Source of the DNA: Quercus robur
Lineage: Eukaryota; Streptophyta; Magnoliopsida; Fagales; Fagaceae
Length of the DNA: 64,000 bases
Direction of reading: 5' to 3'
NCBI RefSeq assembly: GCF_932294415.1
Contig: NC_065535.1
Span: forward strand, 86,396,862 to 86,460,861
This document shows, piece by piece, positions 47,271-57,607 of this stretch. Under the pieces are notes generated by a model that was not told the DNA's origin, did no database searches, and saw only the letters and a list, made by a program, of their open reading frames with translations. Positions within the stretch are counted from its first letter, which is position 1; the number at the start of each line of letters is the position of its first letter. Made by a program: the position numbers and the translations under genes.

Positions 47271-48296
47271 CTAACCAAACATTCCTGCTTCAAAAAGCTT
47301 CTTGTCACAGTCAAACATAAGCGCCCATAAGAAATACCCACCAAGTGTTTTAGCGTTGGCAAACTCAATCTTCTTCCGAATCGATGTCAGTCCATCGTAC
47401 CCAACCCAAAAGGTTCCAGAATATGAGTACTCCGATACAGTGACCTCATCATTAACTGGTTGTAAGTTGCAGTTCACTATGTCATGATAGGGCGCCATAA
47501 CATCCTCATTTGCAGGATCTCCAACAGCATGTTGATTTGGATCTTGCAATGTCCAAGTTCTTCCATAAAGTGGTAGCCCCTTGACTAATTTACTTGGGTG
47601 AAGCCCAGCTTTGATCCAGGACTTAATGCCAAAGCTAGAGCTGTTTTCACTTGTTTCATAGAGACAAGCATGTGCAGCAGTGACTGCAGTGTCCCGGCTT
47701 GAGTGATAATCATAGCACCTCAGACCAACAAAATCAACACAATCTCTTATGGCTTCGATACGGTAAACTATTTCACTATGGTCTTTGACAAAGCTGGGTT
47801 TAAAAAAAACCGCTGCACTTAGAAATAGTCCATTTTTATTAGCAGACTCAGAAATGATAGCTGCACGCCACTCTCGAAAGAGCAACGCGAGGTTTTCCAT
47901 GTCTAGTGTAGTTTTTGGATATTCCCAATCAAGGTCCAGCCCAACAAAGCCATATTCTCTAGCCACCTGAATGGAGGACTGGATAAAGGATTGACGACCC
48001 GCGAGGGTGCTTGCCATGCTGGAGAAAATGTCAGGCAAAGGGTTTGGGATTTCAGAATCAGGACGGCCACCAATGGATAGGAGTGGCTTTATTCCCTTGT
48101 TCCGGAGGACTTCAGTGAATATTGGCTTTATAATTATGTAATTTTCGGGATCAACCCCAACAGAAGCATAGAAGACGTGAGTGAAGCAGGAGGATGGGAT
48201 GTCTATGGGATGGTACTGATTAGCTTGCTTTGAAAGCCACTAACCACCTTTGATTCCATTCATAGATGATTTAGTGTCGGTAGGTAGCTTGGACAT
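47271..48296 (-). pseudogene. GH18 class V chitinase-like pseudogene (premature TAG)
   Basis: A minus-strand frame from ATG 48296 (MSKLPTDTKSS) is cut at codon 19 by TAG (48240-48242), in the block where class V chitinases read KGGYW. It then stays open for about 322 codons to TAG 47271-47273. The rest is well preserved: [21 protein letters not shown] with the catalytic Glu, [35 protein letters not shown] and [12 protein letters not shown]. In the DxxDxDxE motif the first Asp is Val (FVGLDLDWE). No signal peptide precedes the start. Family GH18 hydrolyses chitin and related GlcNAc polymers in defence. The long intact remainder argues for recent inactivation, a sequence error, or a downstream start giving a truncated protein. 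Its intact relative is at 57365-59124. Confidence 0.82.
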
Positions 48297-48413
48297 ATAT
48301 TGGATGGTATAGGCAATGCAGAAGGTGAAGCTGATATCTAGCTCTGGCTGATAAGTATTTGTGTTGTGGTGCAATCGAAATACTTGTAGTCAGGCAGAGA
48401 GATTGAAAGGCAT

Positions 48414-48580
48414 TTCTTATTCAGCTTATTTTTGCTACTATTTATGAATCTCACTACACTTTTTGGTACTATTCATGAGCCTTACTGTACTATTTCAACT
48501 AACTTTTACCTTTATCTGTAGTACTTTCAGTAATAAATTTTCAGTTTTAGCAAAATAAACGATATCCAAACAAACCCTTA
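48414..48580. mobile_element. MITE family A, copy 4 (5'-truncated)
   Basis: 'attcagcttatttttgctactatttat' through 'agtaataaattttcagttttagcaaaataaac' to the end gatatccaaacaaaccc. It lies directly upstream of the chitinase pseudogene and could have removed its original promoter or 5' end (inference). Confidence 0.7.
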
Positions 48581-49078
48581 GTATGTGTGTACACAAAGAA
48601 AATTTTCAATTTACCCCAAAATATGTAATCTTGGCCCCCTCCCTCCAAAAAAGTTATAAATTGGCCCATGAAATCCAAAGTATATGTTCTATTCTATCCC
48701 TTTTGCCCAGTTGCCTGAAGAATAATTATAGTAACCTCTAAATAATAATAAAAAAAAATAAAGCACAAATTTGGTTTAAAGAAACCCAATTGCCCAAAAA
48801 ATAATATGAATTAGAACCCAATTGCTCCAAAAGTAACATGAATTACCTACAGACAAACTAATATTGACAACAAAAGTAAAGCACAAATCTAGCACTATAT
48901 CAAATCGTATGATTTTCACTTCACTCGGTATGACCTGTGAAGTGTTTAATGTTATTTTTTTTTAAAGTTACTTTTTAAAAAGTTTTTAATTGTGTTTGTT
49001 GTAATAATAATATTAATTTTTTTTATTAAAAATATTATATAATGAGTTTGATGTAATAAATTATTTGGTAGTGTTACT
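48581..49078. other. Intergenic, no gene seen
   Basis: AT-rich. It ends with ttact (49074-49078), the left target-site duplication of the LTR retrotransposon. Confidence 0.5.
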
Positions 49079-49827
49079 TGTAGGGACACGATTCTCAAGC
49101 GGCCCAGCAATGACGTTGGGCTCGCACGTGAAGGATCCCTCACAATAAGATTTGTAGAGAGTGGGCTTGAAAGGCTAGCGTTTGGCCACAGGGCGTTAGG
49201 GAAACTCAGATAAGAAAAGGCTTCAGCCTGGATATCCAAGCCCTACAACTTCGTAACTTGAGGGATTGGACTCCTCGGATCATGTCCGAGGAGCACTAAT
49301 GTCTTTCTCCGGTTACCCGGCGGTGGGTTTTTCGTGGTGGTGTACATATATTGTCCGGTCATTCTCATCCCTGGAGTTTTTCCCAGGAAGTGAGATGGGG
49401 ATCCCATTCTGATTAGTTTATCTTCTCTTTTATACTAGCCTACGTTCGATGTCCCTCGTCCACGTGTAGGGTCAACTTTTTTTTAAGACTGCTATTTGTC
49501 CCGTCAGTCTAATCCCGGAATTGTTGGGGATGGTTAATAAAGCCTAAGAATCAGGTTCTGTTAGGTGTAGAGTCTTATCAGTGAAGGGTAATAAGGGTAA
49601 CTTACCTAAGATATTTTAGATCTTCTTACCAATTTTCCTTTACCTCTTTTTACCCCTCTTCTTAAGGGAGCTTTGGGTCGGCCGAGGACTAAACCGTCCT
49701 CGGCTGCGTCTCTGGCCATCTTTGCCCTTATATATTTTTTAAGCTTTGGGCCATAACTTTTTTCGGCTTAGGCTTGTGGACTCTCCATGAGCAAGTGGGC
49801 CTGGCCCATAAATTATTGGGCCCCACA
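49079..49827 (-). repeat. 3' LTR (element orientation) of the retrotransposon
   Basis: On the plus strand it reads TGTAGGGACA...GGGCCCCACA. By eye it differs from the other LTR at about ten positions, all transitions, with no indels. An inverted repeat GCCGAGGAC/GTCCTCGGC is at 49681-49704. A second, CTCCTCGGA...TCCGAGGAG, lies near 49273-49295. Confidence 0.93.
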
Positions 49828-49852
49828 ATAGCCCCTCAAAACCCTGCTGTCC
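49828..49852 (-). other. Polypurine tract region
   Basis: The minus strand just before the 3' LTR reads GGGTTTTGAGGGGCTAT, followed directly by TG of the LTR. A G-rich tract abutting the LTR is the expected plus-strand primer site. Confidence 0.65.
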
Positions 49853-50164
49853 AACATCTTGGTTGGAAAGGTGGGTTTTGATAATGCCGAGCCTTTGCTG
49901 TGGCTCATTTATTTCAGCCCTTGATTGACGCTGGCGGCTCTTCACCTCCCCAGGGAATGTGCCGGTCTTCAAGACGTTTCCCTCAATTTACGCACGACGC
50001 ATTTATGCCGTTTGGTTATCCGAAGCATGCCTTTAATATCTTCCTTTTACGAGACCTCCCAAATCTAACGGTTATTGACAGCGTGGGGAAACGAAACGGA
50101 TGTGTATTTGTTTGCAGACTTCCCTGGAGATCTGAATGTATTATGACCCCTTTTCCTCGTCCCC

Positions 50165-50173
50165 TATATAAAG
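50165..50173 (+). promoter_or_regulatory. TATA box antisense to the retrotransposon
   Basis: TATATAAAG in a GC-rich context is followed by a pyrimidine-rich leader and an ATG at 50288. A poly(A)-signal-like aataaaag lies at about 50960-50967. Together they outline a plus-strand transcription unit of roughly 0.8 kb inside the element. Confidence 0.5.
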
Positions 50174-50287
50174 GGAGAGGACAAAAGCTAATTTTATCAT
50201 ACTTGAATCCCTCATATTCCTCCCAGAGTTCACTTCTTCCCTCTGGTTATACCTTATCCGATAATACGTTCAGCACAGTTGTCAGCC

Positions 50288-50509
50288 ATGAATAAACCCT
50301 TCTATTCCAAAAAACACCATGTCTTAATAAAGCTTGAGATGGCTCGGTCAGGGCAAGGATGGCGGAGACTCAAGATTTGTCTCCCTTTCCTTTTAGCCAA
50401 AATCCGAAGCAGGGACTCGTCACATCTTACTTTCGGTGTGACTGAGTCAAAAACATCCCTTATCAACATCCCTTATTACCACCACCCGCTCTCTCATGAG
50501 CATATCTAA
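50288..50509 (+). CDS. Small antisense ORF, module 1, in the LTR element
   Basis: 73 aa from the first ATG after the 50165 TATA box. The segment LPFLLAKIRSR...FGVTES is matched by LPLLVKIRSR...FGVSEE in the ORF at 52096, in the same frame and at the same place in the module. This suggests common descent. I see no known domain. Function unknown; it may be a relic of the antisense ORFs described for Tat-type elements. Confidence 0.35.
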   Translation: MNKPFYSKKHHVLIKLEMARSGQGWRRLKICLPFLLAKIRSRDSSHLTFGVTESKTSLINIPYYHHPLSHEHI

Positions 50510-51344
50510 CATGGCGCTAGCGTGTTAGGAGTCAGGACTGGGGCAGGGACTAAATGCCCCTGCTTCTTCCTCTCTTCGTTCACTGGCGCCGCCCTTTACC
50601 TCTCTTTCTTCCTTCTCACCTTTTCCCTCTTCTTCTCCTCCTTCCTACTCATGTCCTCCATCTTCTTCATTCATCTCCTCCATCCTCTTCTTCCTTTGCG
50701 CTCCTTGATGACAAGAGCTTGCTGAAGTGCTTCCATGTGTTCCAATTCTTCTTCCTTCTCCTTCATCTTTTTCTAAAGAAGGTTCTTCTCTTGATATGAA
50801 CAGTACTGAGGCAGAGATTGGAGAGACTTTGAAGGCGAGTTTAAAAGACATCTGACTGTTTACTTATCTGTATTACGGATGCTATTGTTGCTTTGGCAAT
50901 TCATTTTTGTATAGGCTTGTTTAAGCCCTTTTTTGTACGTTGTAATAATTTTTCATATTAATAAAAGCTACTGTTACTTTACTTCGCATGTTCTGTTTTT
51001 ATGTTTTTACAAGTTTACAAGCGCTGCTCGGCACAATAATATAACATTTGAATCAATGACAACTAAGGCTAAAATATTTGCTAATAAAAAGATGTCATCA
51101 TAACTTTAATAAAATTATTCGACATAGCAATGCCGACCAGTGAGGGACGAAGCTCACCTTACAATTAGCCGAGATAAGGATTAAGTGCTCGATACGGTAT
51201 AGGAAGTAACTATCCGAGGACTTGTCACCCGCCAAATGAACAGTTTCCTTAAGCTAATGAACATTGGGTCATTTCGCCATCTTCTTAACACACTGGCCTT
51301 AACCTTTTGCAGTATTTGAGCCGAGAACCTTCCCCATCCGAGTA

Positions 51345-51705
51345 GTTGGTTTCCCCATAGGCTTGAGTCCAAGGACCATGCAAGTTCTAGGCTCTGTCCA
51401 AAACTTATTTATTTATTTATTTTTATTTATTTATTTTTTTTTTGTGTACTTGGTTTCCCCATAGGCTTGAGTCCGAGGACCATGCAATGCCCTGGTTCTG
51501 TCCAAGACTTATTTATTTTATTTTTTATTTATTTATATTTTATTATTATTTTTTTTGTGTACTTGGTTTCCCTATAGGCTTGAGTCCGAGGACCATGCAA
51601 TGCCTTGGTTCTATCCAAAACTTTTTCCAGTACTTGGTTTCCCCATAGCCTTGAGTCCGAGGACCATGCAAGGCCTTGGTTCTGTCCAAAACTTTTTGGG
51701 TTCAA
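51345..51705 (+). repeat. Degenerate repeat array, module 1 (four units)
   Basis: Four copies of 'acttggtttccccatag.cttgagtc.gaggaccatgcaa' start near 51345, 51448, 51560 and 51632. They are separated by variable 'atttatttattttt' expansions. They are diverged relatives of the ~81-bp units at 52996-54125. Confidence 0.85.
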
Positions 51706-52095
51706 TTTTTCCCTTTCATCAGGTATTTCACGAGGCGCCGAGCAGGAGGTTATCCTCGGCAACGGCTATTCCTTGGCGTGGGCCGTAATCCTTGGGCCCT
51801 CATGCAGAACGGGCATGGGTCGCGAATTCACTAGGCCCACGAATTAAGAGGTATTTCTGCAGCCTTTGGCCACGCGGTACTTTCTGACGTCCCAATGTTC
51901 GAGGTGCGCCTTTACAAGGCTCCTTTAATCTTGTGGTTGCAGTTGACTTTGGAAGTTGAGCCAGAACTATTTTGTCTGTAGCGTCCCTTGGGATGCTGCA
52001 TGAATTAACTGTCACCACCTTATTCCCTTAAATAGATGGGAAAGGCAGTTGTTTTATCTACACACAACTTCTTCAGCTTCCTCCCTTAGCATAAC

Positions 52096-52353
52096 ATGTT
52101 TGAGGCAAGGGTTGGGAAGAAGGAACTCTCCCTGCCACAGAAGCGCCGTGTCCTCCTGAGACTCAAAACAGTGAGGTATGGGCATCGGAAGCATAAGTTC
52201 AAGAGAATACTCCATTTCGACCGAGGGGAAAGGGTGTCTCTCCCTCTTTTAGTCAAAATCCGAAGCAGGTTCTGTTCATGCCAGAATTTTGGTGTGTCAG
52301 AAGAAAGATTCTCCGCCATCAGCGCCTCTGCCTTGTGGCAGGCAAATATTTAG
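52096..52353 (+). CDS. Small antisense ORF, module 2, in the LTR element
   Basis: 85 aa, MFEARVGKKELSLPQKRR then SLPLLVKIRSR and FGVSEE. It is homologous to the ORF at 50288 over the central block. Upstream, 'tcccttaaatagatggg' (about 52023-52040) occupies the position of the TATA box in module 1 but is a weaker match. No recognised domain. Confidence 0.35.
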   Translation: MFEARVGKKELSLPQKRRVLLRLKTVRYGHRKHKFKRILHFDRGERVSLPLLVKIRSRFCSCQNFGVSEERFSAISASALWQANI

Positions 52354-52995
52354 AGAAAGCCCCTCAACTTCCGGCTCCCTGCACCTTTCTTTCAGCGGTG
52401 TCAGGCTCAAGTTGGGTTTCTTTTGCTGCCTGAAAATGGGTATGTAAAAGCATTGAGGAAGAACGAGGTCTTGGAGCAGTAGCCAACCTCTCCTCTGACC
52501 CACCTCATCGGCTTTCTCTTATTCTCTTGTATCTTTCTTTTTGGTTATGTGGTTAGCTTTAGTAGCCAACCCCTCGTCTGTACTGCTCCTCGGCTTTGTT
52601 TTATTTTCTGCATCTTCCTATTCAATTACGTAGTGAGCTCTGACATAAGCTGATTCCAGCTTTTCATTGTACGCTGTACTATTTCTTTGTTTTAGTAAAA
52701 ATAGAAATTTATTTACATGTTTTGAGTACTGATCTTTTGGCAACACTACTTTGTGAATGGGTGTGCTCCATGGGTGTGTTTCTTCAAGAATATTTAGAGC
52801 AAGATACCTTGAAACATAATCTAACTAACTCTAATTTACCAATACTACCAGGCATTATATTGATAATTCATAGTAAATCAAATTTAGGAAACTAACCGGG
52901 GTAACAGTTGAATATTCTGTGATAAGCGCGTGAATACCGTCCAAGACTGATAATCTCTAAATAATCCATGCGAGTAGTCGACTGGGAAGTAGGGA

Positions 52996-54125
52996 ATTTC
53001 GATTGCGCTTTTGTGTACTTGGTTTCCCCATAGGCTTGAGTCCGAGGACCATGCAAGTCCTAGGTTCTGTCCAAAACTTATGGTTTTTCTTTTACGTACT
53101 TGGTTTCCCCATAGGCTTGAGTCCGAGGACCATGCAAGGCCTTGGTTCTGTCCAAAACTTGTAAGATATCTTTTTTGTACTTGGTTTCCCCATAGGCTTG
53201 GGTCCGAGGACCATACAAGGCCTTGGTTCTGTCCAAAACTTGTAAGATTTCTTTTTTGTACTTGGTTTCCCCATAGGCTTGGGTCCGAGGACCATACAAG
53301 GCCTTGGTTCTGTCCAAAACTTGTAACATTTCTTTTTTGTACTTGGCTTCCCCATAGGCTTGGGTCCGAGGACCATACAAGGCCTTGGTTCTGTCCAAAA
53401 CTTGTAAGATTTCTTTTTTGTACTTGGTTTCCCCATAGGCTTGGGTCCGAGGACCGTACAAGGCCTTGGTTCTGTCCAAAACTTGTAAGATTTCTTTTTT
53501 GTACTTGGTTTCCCCATAGGCTTGGGTCCGAGGACCATACAAGGCCTTGGTTCTGTCCAAAACTTGTAAGATTTCTTTTTTGTACTTGGTTTCCCCATAG
53601 GCTTGGGTCCGAGGACCATACAAGGCCTTGGTTCTGTCCAAAACTTGTAAGATATCTTTTTTGTACTTGGTTTCCCCATAGGCTTGGGTCCGAGGACCAT
53701 ACAAGGCCTTGGTTCTGTCCAAAACTTGTAAGATTTCTTTTTTGTACTTGGCTTCCCCATAGGCTTGGGTCCGAGGACCATACAAGACCTTGGTTCTGTC
53801 CAAAACTTGTAAGATTTCTTTTTTGTATTTGGTTTCCCCATAGGCTTGGGTCCGAGTCCAAAACTTGTAAGATTCCTTTTTTGTACTTGGTTTCCCCATA
53901 GGCTTGGGTCCGAGGACCATACAAGGCCTTGGTTCTGTCCAAAACTTGTAAGATTTCTTTTTTGTACTTGGCTTCCCCATAGGCTTGGGTCCGAGGACCA
54001 TACAAGGCCTTGGTTCTGTCCAAAACTTGTAAGATTTCTTTTTTGTACTTGGCTTCCCCATAGGCTTGGGTCCAAGGACCATACAAGGCCTTGGTTCTGT
54101 CCAAAACTTGTAAGATTTCTTTTTA
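52996..54125 (+). repeat. Tandem array of about 14 units of ~81 bp inside the LTR element
   Basis: Each unit contains 'tacttggtttccccatagg', 'cttgggtccgaggaccatac', 'aaggccttggttctgtcc' and 'aaaacttgtaagatttc'. Units at 53180-54120 are almost identical. The first two (leftmost) are diverged toward module 1. The unit near 53840 has lost about 24 bp. Because 81 is a multiple of three, all frames stay open over long runs (up to 406 codons). Those frames are a by-product of periodicity, not genes. Confidence 0.95.
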
Positions 54126-54366
54126 AGTAATTTTTTCTCTACACTTATTTATTTTTCGAAGGTTAACCCCTAGGCCAGGGAGGGGAGAGTTGGCTTGAGG
54201 CCGGAAGCCCCTAGAGCTGCCCGCGCCGTTAGCAGTGCAAGGCGTAGCCCCTAGCAGAAGCTTGTGTCAGAGCAACAACTGCACGTCGCCGGAGATGGGA
54301 AAAACTCACGAATCTCTGCTTGTTAGAGAGTTGACTCATGCGCCACCCGTGCCAACGCGCAAGCCT
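54126..54366 (-). other. Leader between PBS and repeat array
   Basis: GC-richer than its surroundings. In element orientation it follows the primer site. No gag start is recognisable. Confidence 0.5.
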
Positions 54367-54385
54367 CCCCACAGACGGCGCCAAT
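54367..54385 (-). other. Primer-binding site region
   Basis: The minus strand immediately after the 5' LTR reads ATTGGCGCCGTCTGTGGGG. TTGGCGCC next to the LTR is common in plant Ty3/gypsy elements. I do not assign the tRNA. Confidence 0.65.
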
Positions 54386-55134
54386 TGTAGGGACACGATT
54401 CTCAAGCGGCCCAGCAATGACGTTGGGCTCACACGTGAAGGATCCCTCACAATAAGATTTGTAGAGAGTGGGCTTGAAAGGCTAGCGTTTGGCCACAGGG
54501 CGTTAGGGAAACTCAGATAAGAAAAGGCTTCAGCCTGGATATCCAAGCCCTACAACTTCGTAACTTGAGGGATTGGACTCCTCGGATCATGTCCGAGGAG
54601 CACTAATGTCTTTCTCCGGTTACCCGGCGGTGGGTTTTTCGTGGTGGTGCACATATATTGTCCGGTCATTCTCATCCTTGGAGTTTTTCCCAAGAAGTGA
54701 GATGGGGATCCCATTCTGATTAGTTTATCTTCTCTTTTATACTAGCCTACGTTCGATGTCCCTCGTCCACGTGTAGGGTCAACTTTTTTTTAAGACTGTT
54801 ATTTGTCCCGTCAGTTTAATCCCGGAATTGTTAGGGATGGTTAATAAAGTCTAAGAATCAGGTTCTGTTAGGTGTAGAGTCTTATCAGTGAAGGGTAATA
54901 AGGGTAACTTACCTAAGATATTTTAGATCTTCTTACCAATTTTCCTTTACCTCTTTTTACCCCTCTTCTTAAGGGAGCTTTGGGTCGGCCGAGGACTAAA
55001 CCGTCCTCGGCTGCGTCTCTGGCCATCTTTGCCCTTATATATTTTTTAAGCTTTGGGCCATAACTTTTTTCGGCTTGGGCCTGTGGACTCTCCATGAGCA
55101 AGTGGGCCTGGCCCATAAATTATTGGGCCCCACA
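54386..55134 (-). repeat. 5' LTR (element orientation) of the retrotransposon
   Basis: 749 bp, same length as the partner LTR. TATA box (complement of cttttata) at 54734-54741. The outer end TGTGGGGCCCAATAATTTATGG is also the start of the solo LTR at 5610. The right target duplication ttact follows at 55135-55139. Confidence 0.93.
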
Positions 55135-55139
55135 TTACT

Positions 55140-55918
55140 TTTTAAGAAATGAGAGAAATTTGTCAATTTTATGTCAAAATATTATTTAAATGGTTAGGTA
55201 GATGTAGAGTAAATTCTTTATAATTAATTATTGTTGCCTTTAAATGGTTTCAATTGTTATTTTGGATAGTTTTTAATTATTAAATTCAAGATTTTTCCAT
55301 TTAAATATATGTTGGTGATTAATTAAGCCTTAAAGCTCAATATATATATATATATATATATATTTGCATTTTATAATAACTTAGTTTCACATAATATGCA
55401 TTCATTATATAAGTTAAAAGTAAAATATTCATTTATTTTTATTATCTATTCTATTATTTAATTTTAAGTAAATTAAAAAAAATTATTTACATATAAATTT
55501 TGATTAAGTTGTGTATCACATGGGCATAATGCTAATTTCATTGTAAAACCCAAGTCTTGTACCACTTAATTTGTTTTTTTGTTTTGTTTTGTTTTGTATT
55601 TTCCAATTAAATAGCCGTCCCACTATAAATGAGAAAGTATAACCTTTAAAAAATTTTGAAAAAGAAAAAAAAGTTCAAAATGCTAATTTTCTTTTAATTT
55701 CAAATTTGAGTTAAATTCTAAATCATATTATATCATATCATATACAATATAATAAAAGTTGAGTTTAAAAGCCATAGTTATACCAAGTGGCTGCACCAAA
55801 TTACAAGTTTTTTTAGATAATAACAATATAAGAACAATAAGTTAATTGTACTTATCAACTTTTCTTCTATTGCTTCAATTCTTTGGATATACTAAAGTAT
55901 AATAGTTTATAGCGAATT
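55140..55918. other. AT-rich intergenic, no gene seen
   Basis: Includes (AT)n at 55339-55363 and homopolymer runs. Nothing coding recognised. Confidence 0.5.
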
Positions 55919-55923
55919 ATTAT

Positions 55924-56749
55924 TGTAGGGATGATAGGCCCAGTTGTGTGTATTGGGTCGGGGGTCTGGTTCGAGGACGCCTAGTAGTTTGAGGATGGGT
56001 AAACATTGTTATGGAGGTCGGCATTATTGAATAAAGAAAGGGGTCTAGTTACGATGTTCCAAGAAGGTGGTCTGAGGAGGGATATCACCTCGGTTGAGTG
56101 AAGCAGAGGTCAGAAGGTGCGGTTTGCCATCCCGAAACAACGTTCCAAGAGATTCTATTGATAAGGATATACATCATGAAATCACAGGACAAAGAAAAGC
56201 TATGAAAGCACGAGACAAAGAAAAGTTATGAAATATCTAAAGGAAAGTTGCTACTATCACATTGAATACTCTGTAGCTAACTCTTTGACCGCATTAATGA
56301 GAAAGTGATACCTGAACAGTAATTTTTAGCCTTACAGCTACTCCCAAAGAGTTCAGGAAGGTGCTGATAGGATAAAGATCAATACCAGCAATCTAATCTA
56401 CAAGTGAAGGGTATAGATGAAAGAAGGAATATAGTATAAAATAGAAAGAAGACCCTGAGAAAAAGGGATAGGAGAATTAAGAGAAAAATACTATAGCAAC
56501 AAGAACTGTGCTTGTAATCAAATTTAAGAAATATATACAAGAACTGATCTCCTCGGATTGTGCTGAGGATGATTTTCTTTAAATAAAACCAATCTATCTT
56601 TACGTTATTGTCATCTAGATCCATTATAATTGTTACTAACTCATTAGAGCCTAGTTTTCTAACCCACTCTCTACAAATTCATTGTATTGGGCTCTTTGAG
56701 CCTAGATCCTTTTACCTTTTGGCCTTAGGAACCAAATTGTGTCCTTACA
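55924..56749 (+). mobile_element. Solo LTR of a third retrotransposon family
   Basis: 826 bp from TGTAGGGATGATAGG to TTGTGTCCTTACA, flanked by the exact 5-bp duplication attat (55919-55923 and 56750-56754). A TATA-like agtataaaatag at about 56430-56441 points rightward. It carries a 'tcctcggattgtgctgagga' hairpin near 56551, reminiscent of the CCTCGGA hairpins in the 5.6-kb and 49-kb LTRs. That suggests distant relatedness, although the rest differs. Confidence 0.87.
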
Positions 56750-56754
56750 ATTAT

Positions 56755-57364
56755 TATTATTATTATGCTTTGTCCTAATTCTATCTTATTTGATTTTTAG
56801 AGAAAATCACATTTTATCCCCCTAAACTATGCCCATATTACACTTAACCCCCTTAAACTATGTGGATGCACACTTAACCCCTCTAAACTATATTATTCCC
56901 TGCATATTTTGCACCCCACCATTAGTTAGCTGTTAATTTGGACGGAATTTAAAGTAATGTGACCTGCACTCGACATTTGCAATGATAAAAAAGACCAAAT
57001 TAAGATCAAGGATATGTGATACACATTTAAAGAAAAAATAAATTGAATACACTGTTGTTTGATTGTAAATTGTAATAAAATGAAATTAAAATTTGACAGT
57101 AGAATAAAATATGAGCACCAAACACATGCAAGAACATACATATATGCATTGAGTTTAATTTTGTTACAACAAACAACCACTCTCTTACACGTTTGCACAC
57201 ATGCCTATTGATGCATATTATATCTTCTAAAATTATACACGATTACACTCGAATAGATGGTTTTACTATAAAACACGTAGAATATGGTACTTGATCTCCA
57301 ACAGATAGTTGAAATCTCCTGATCAGAGCTCACATCAGGGAAGATAAGGAAACATTCATTCACA
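56755..57364. other. 3' flank of the chitinase gene with a short repeat block
   Basis: 56815-56935 carries three diverged copies of 'cc.ctaaactatg...acacttaac', the complement type of the repeat at 1-118. The remainder is AT-rich and partly the chitinase 3' UTR. Confidence 0.5.
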
Positions 57365-57576
57365 TTAATCTTGGATCCATGCCCTCGATGCTGCATATTA
57401 ACAAGTTATAACCAAATATTAATTAATTTAATGAAAAGTATTTAAAATTCCATTTGAAAAGTTCATAGTATGTCGTGTTATAACTAAATTGCTCTTCCAC
57501 TCTATCAGAAAAAGACAAAGAATAAAGTTAAAATTTTAGAGTACATTAAATTCGAGTAATTATTATTAAAAGAAAC

Positions 57577-57607
<31 letters not shown>

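Larger units (their letters stand above)
49079..55134 (-). mobile_element. Non-autonomous LTR retrotransposon, complete, no gag-pol (LARD-like)
   Basis: 6,056 bp with 749-bp direct LTRs (49079-49827 and 54386-55134), flanked by the exact target duplication ttact (49074-49078 and 55135-55139). The PBS-like TTGGCGCC sequence next to the right LTR and the G-rich PPT next to the left LTR fix transcription on the minus strand, as does the LTR TATA box. The 4.56-kb interior has no gag, protease, RT, RNase H or integrase reading. It holds two copies of a module: an antisense leader with a small ORF, then an ~81-bp repeat array. A PBS of this kind and antisense ORFs before the 3' LTR recall the Tat group of Ty3/gypsy elements; that placement is inference. 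It must have moved using proteins of a relative. Confidence 0.93.

Noticed and set aside
48240-48242. Stop-codon read-through in the chitinase pseudogene
   Set aside because: The context after TAG (TGG) is not a known read-through context, and a family Tyr codon at this place explains the TAG as a point mutation.
52884-54104. Long open frames on both strands (up to 406 codons)
   Set aside because: They arise because the repeat period is a multiple of three; all frames repeat the same 27-residue phrase and none resembles a protein domain.
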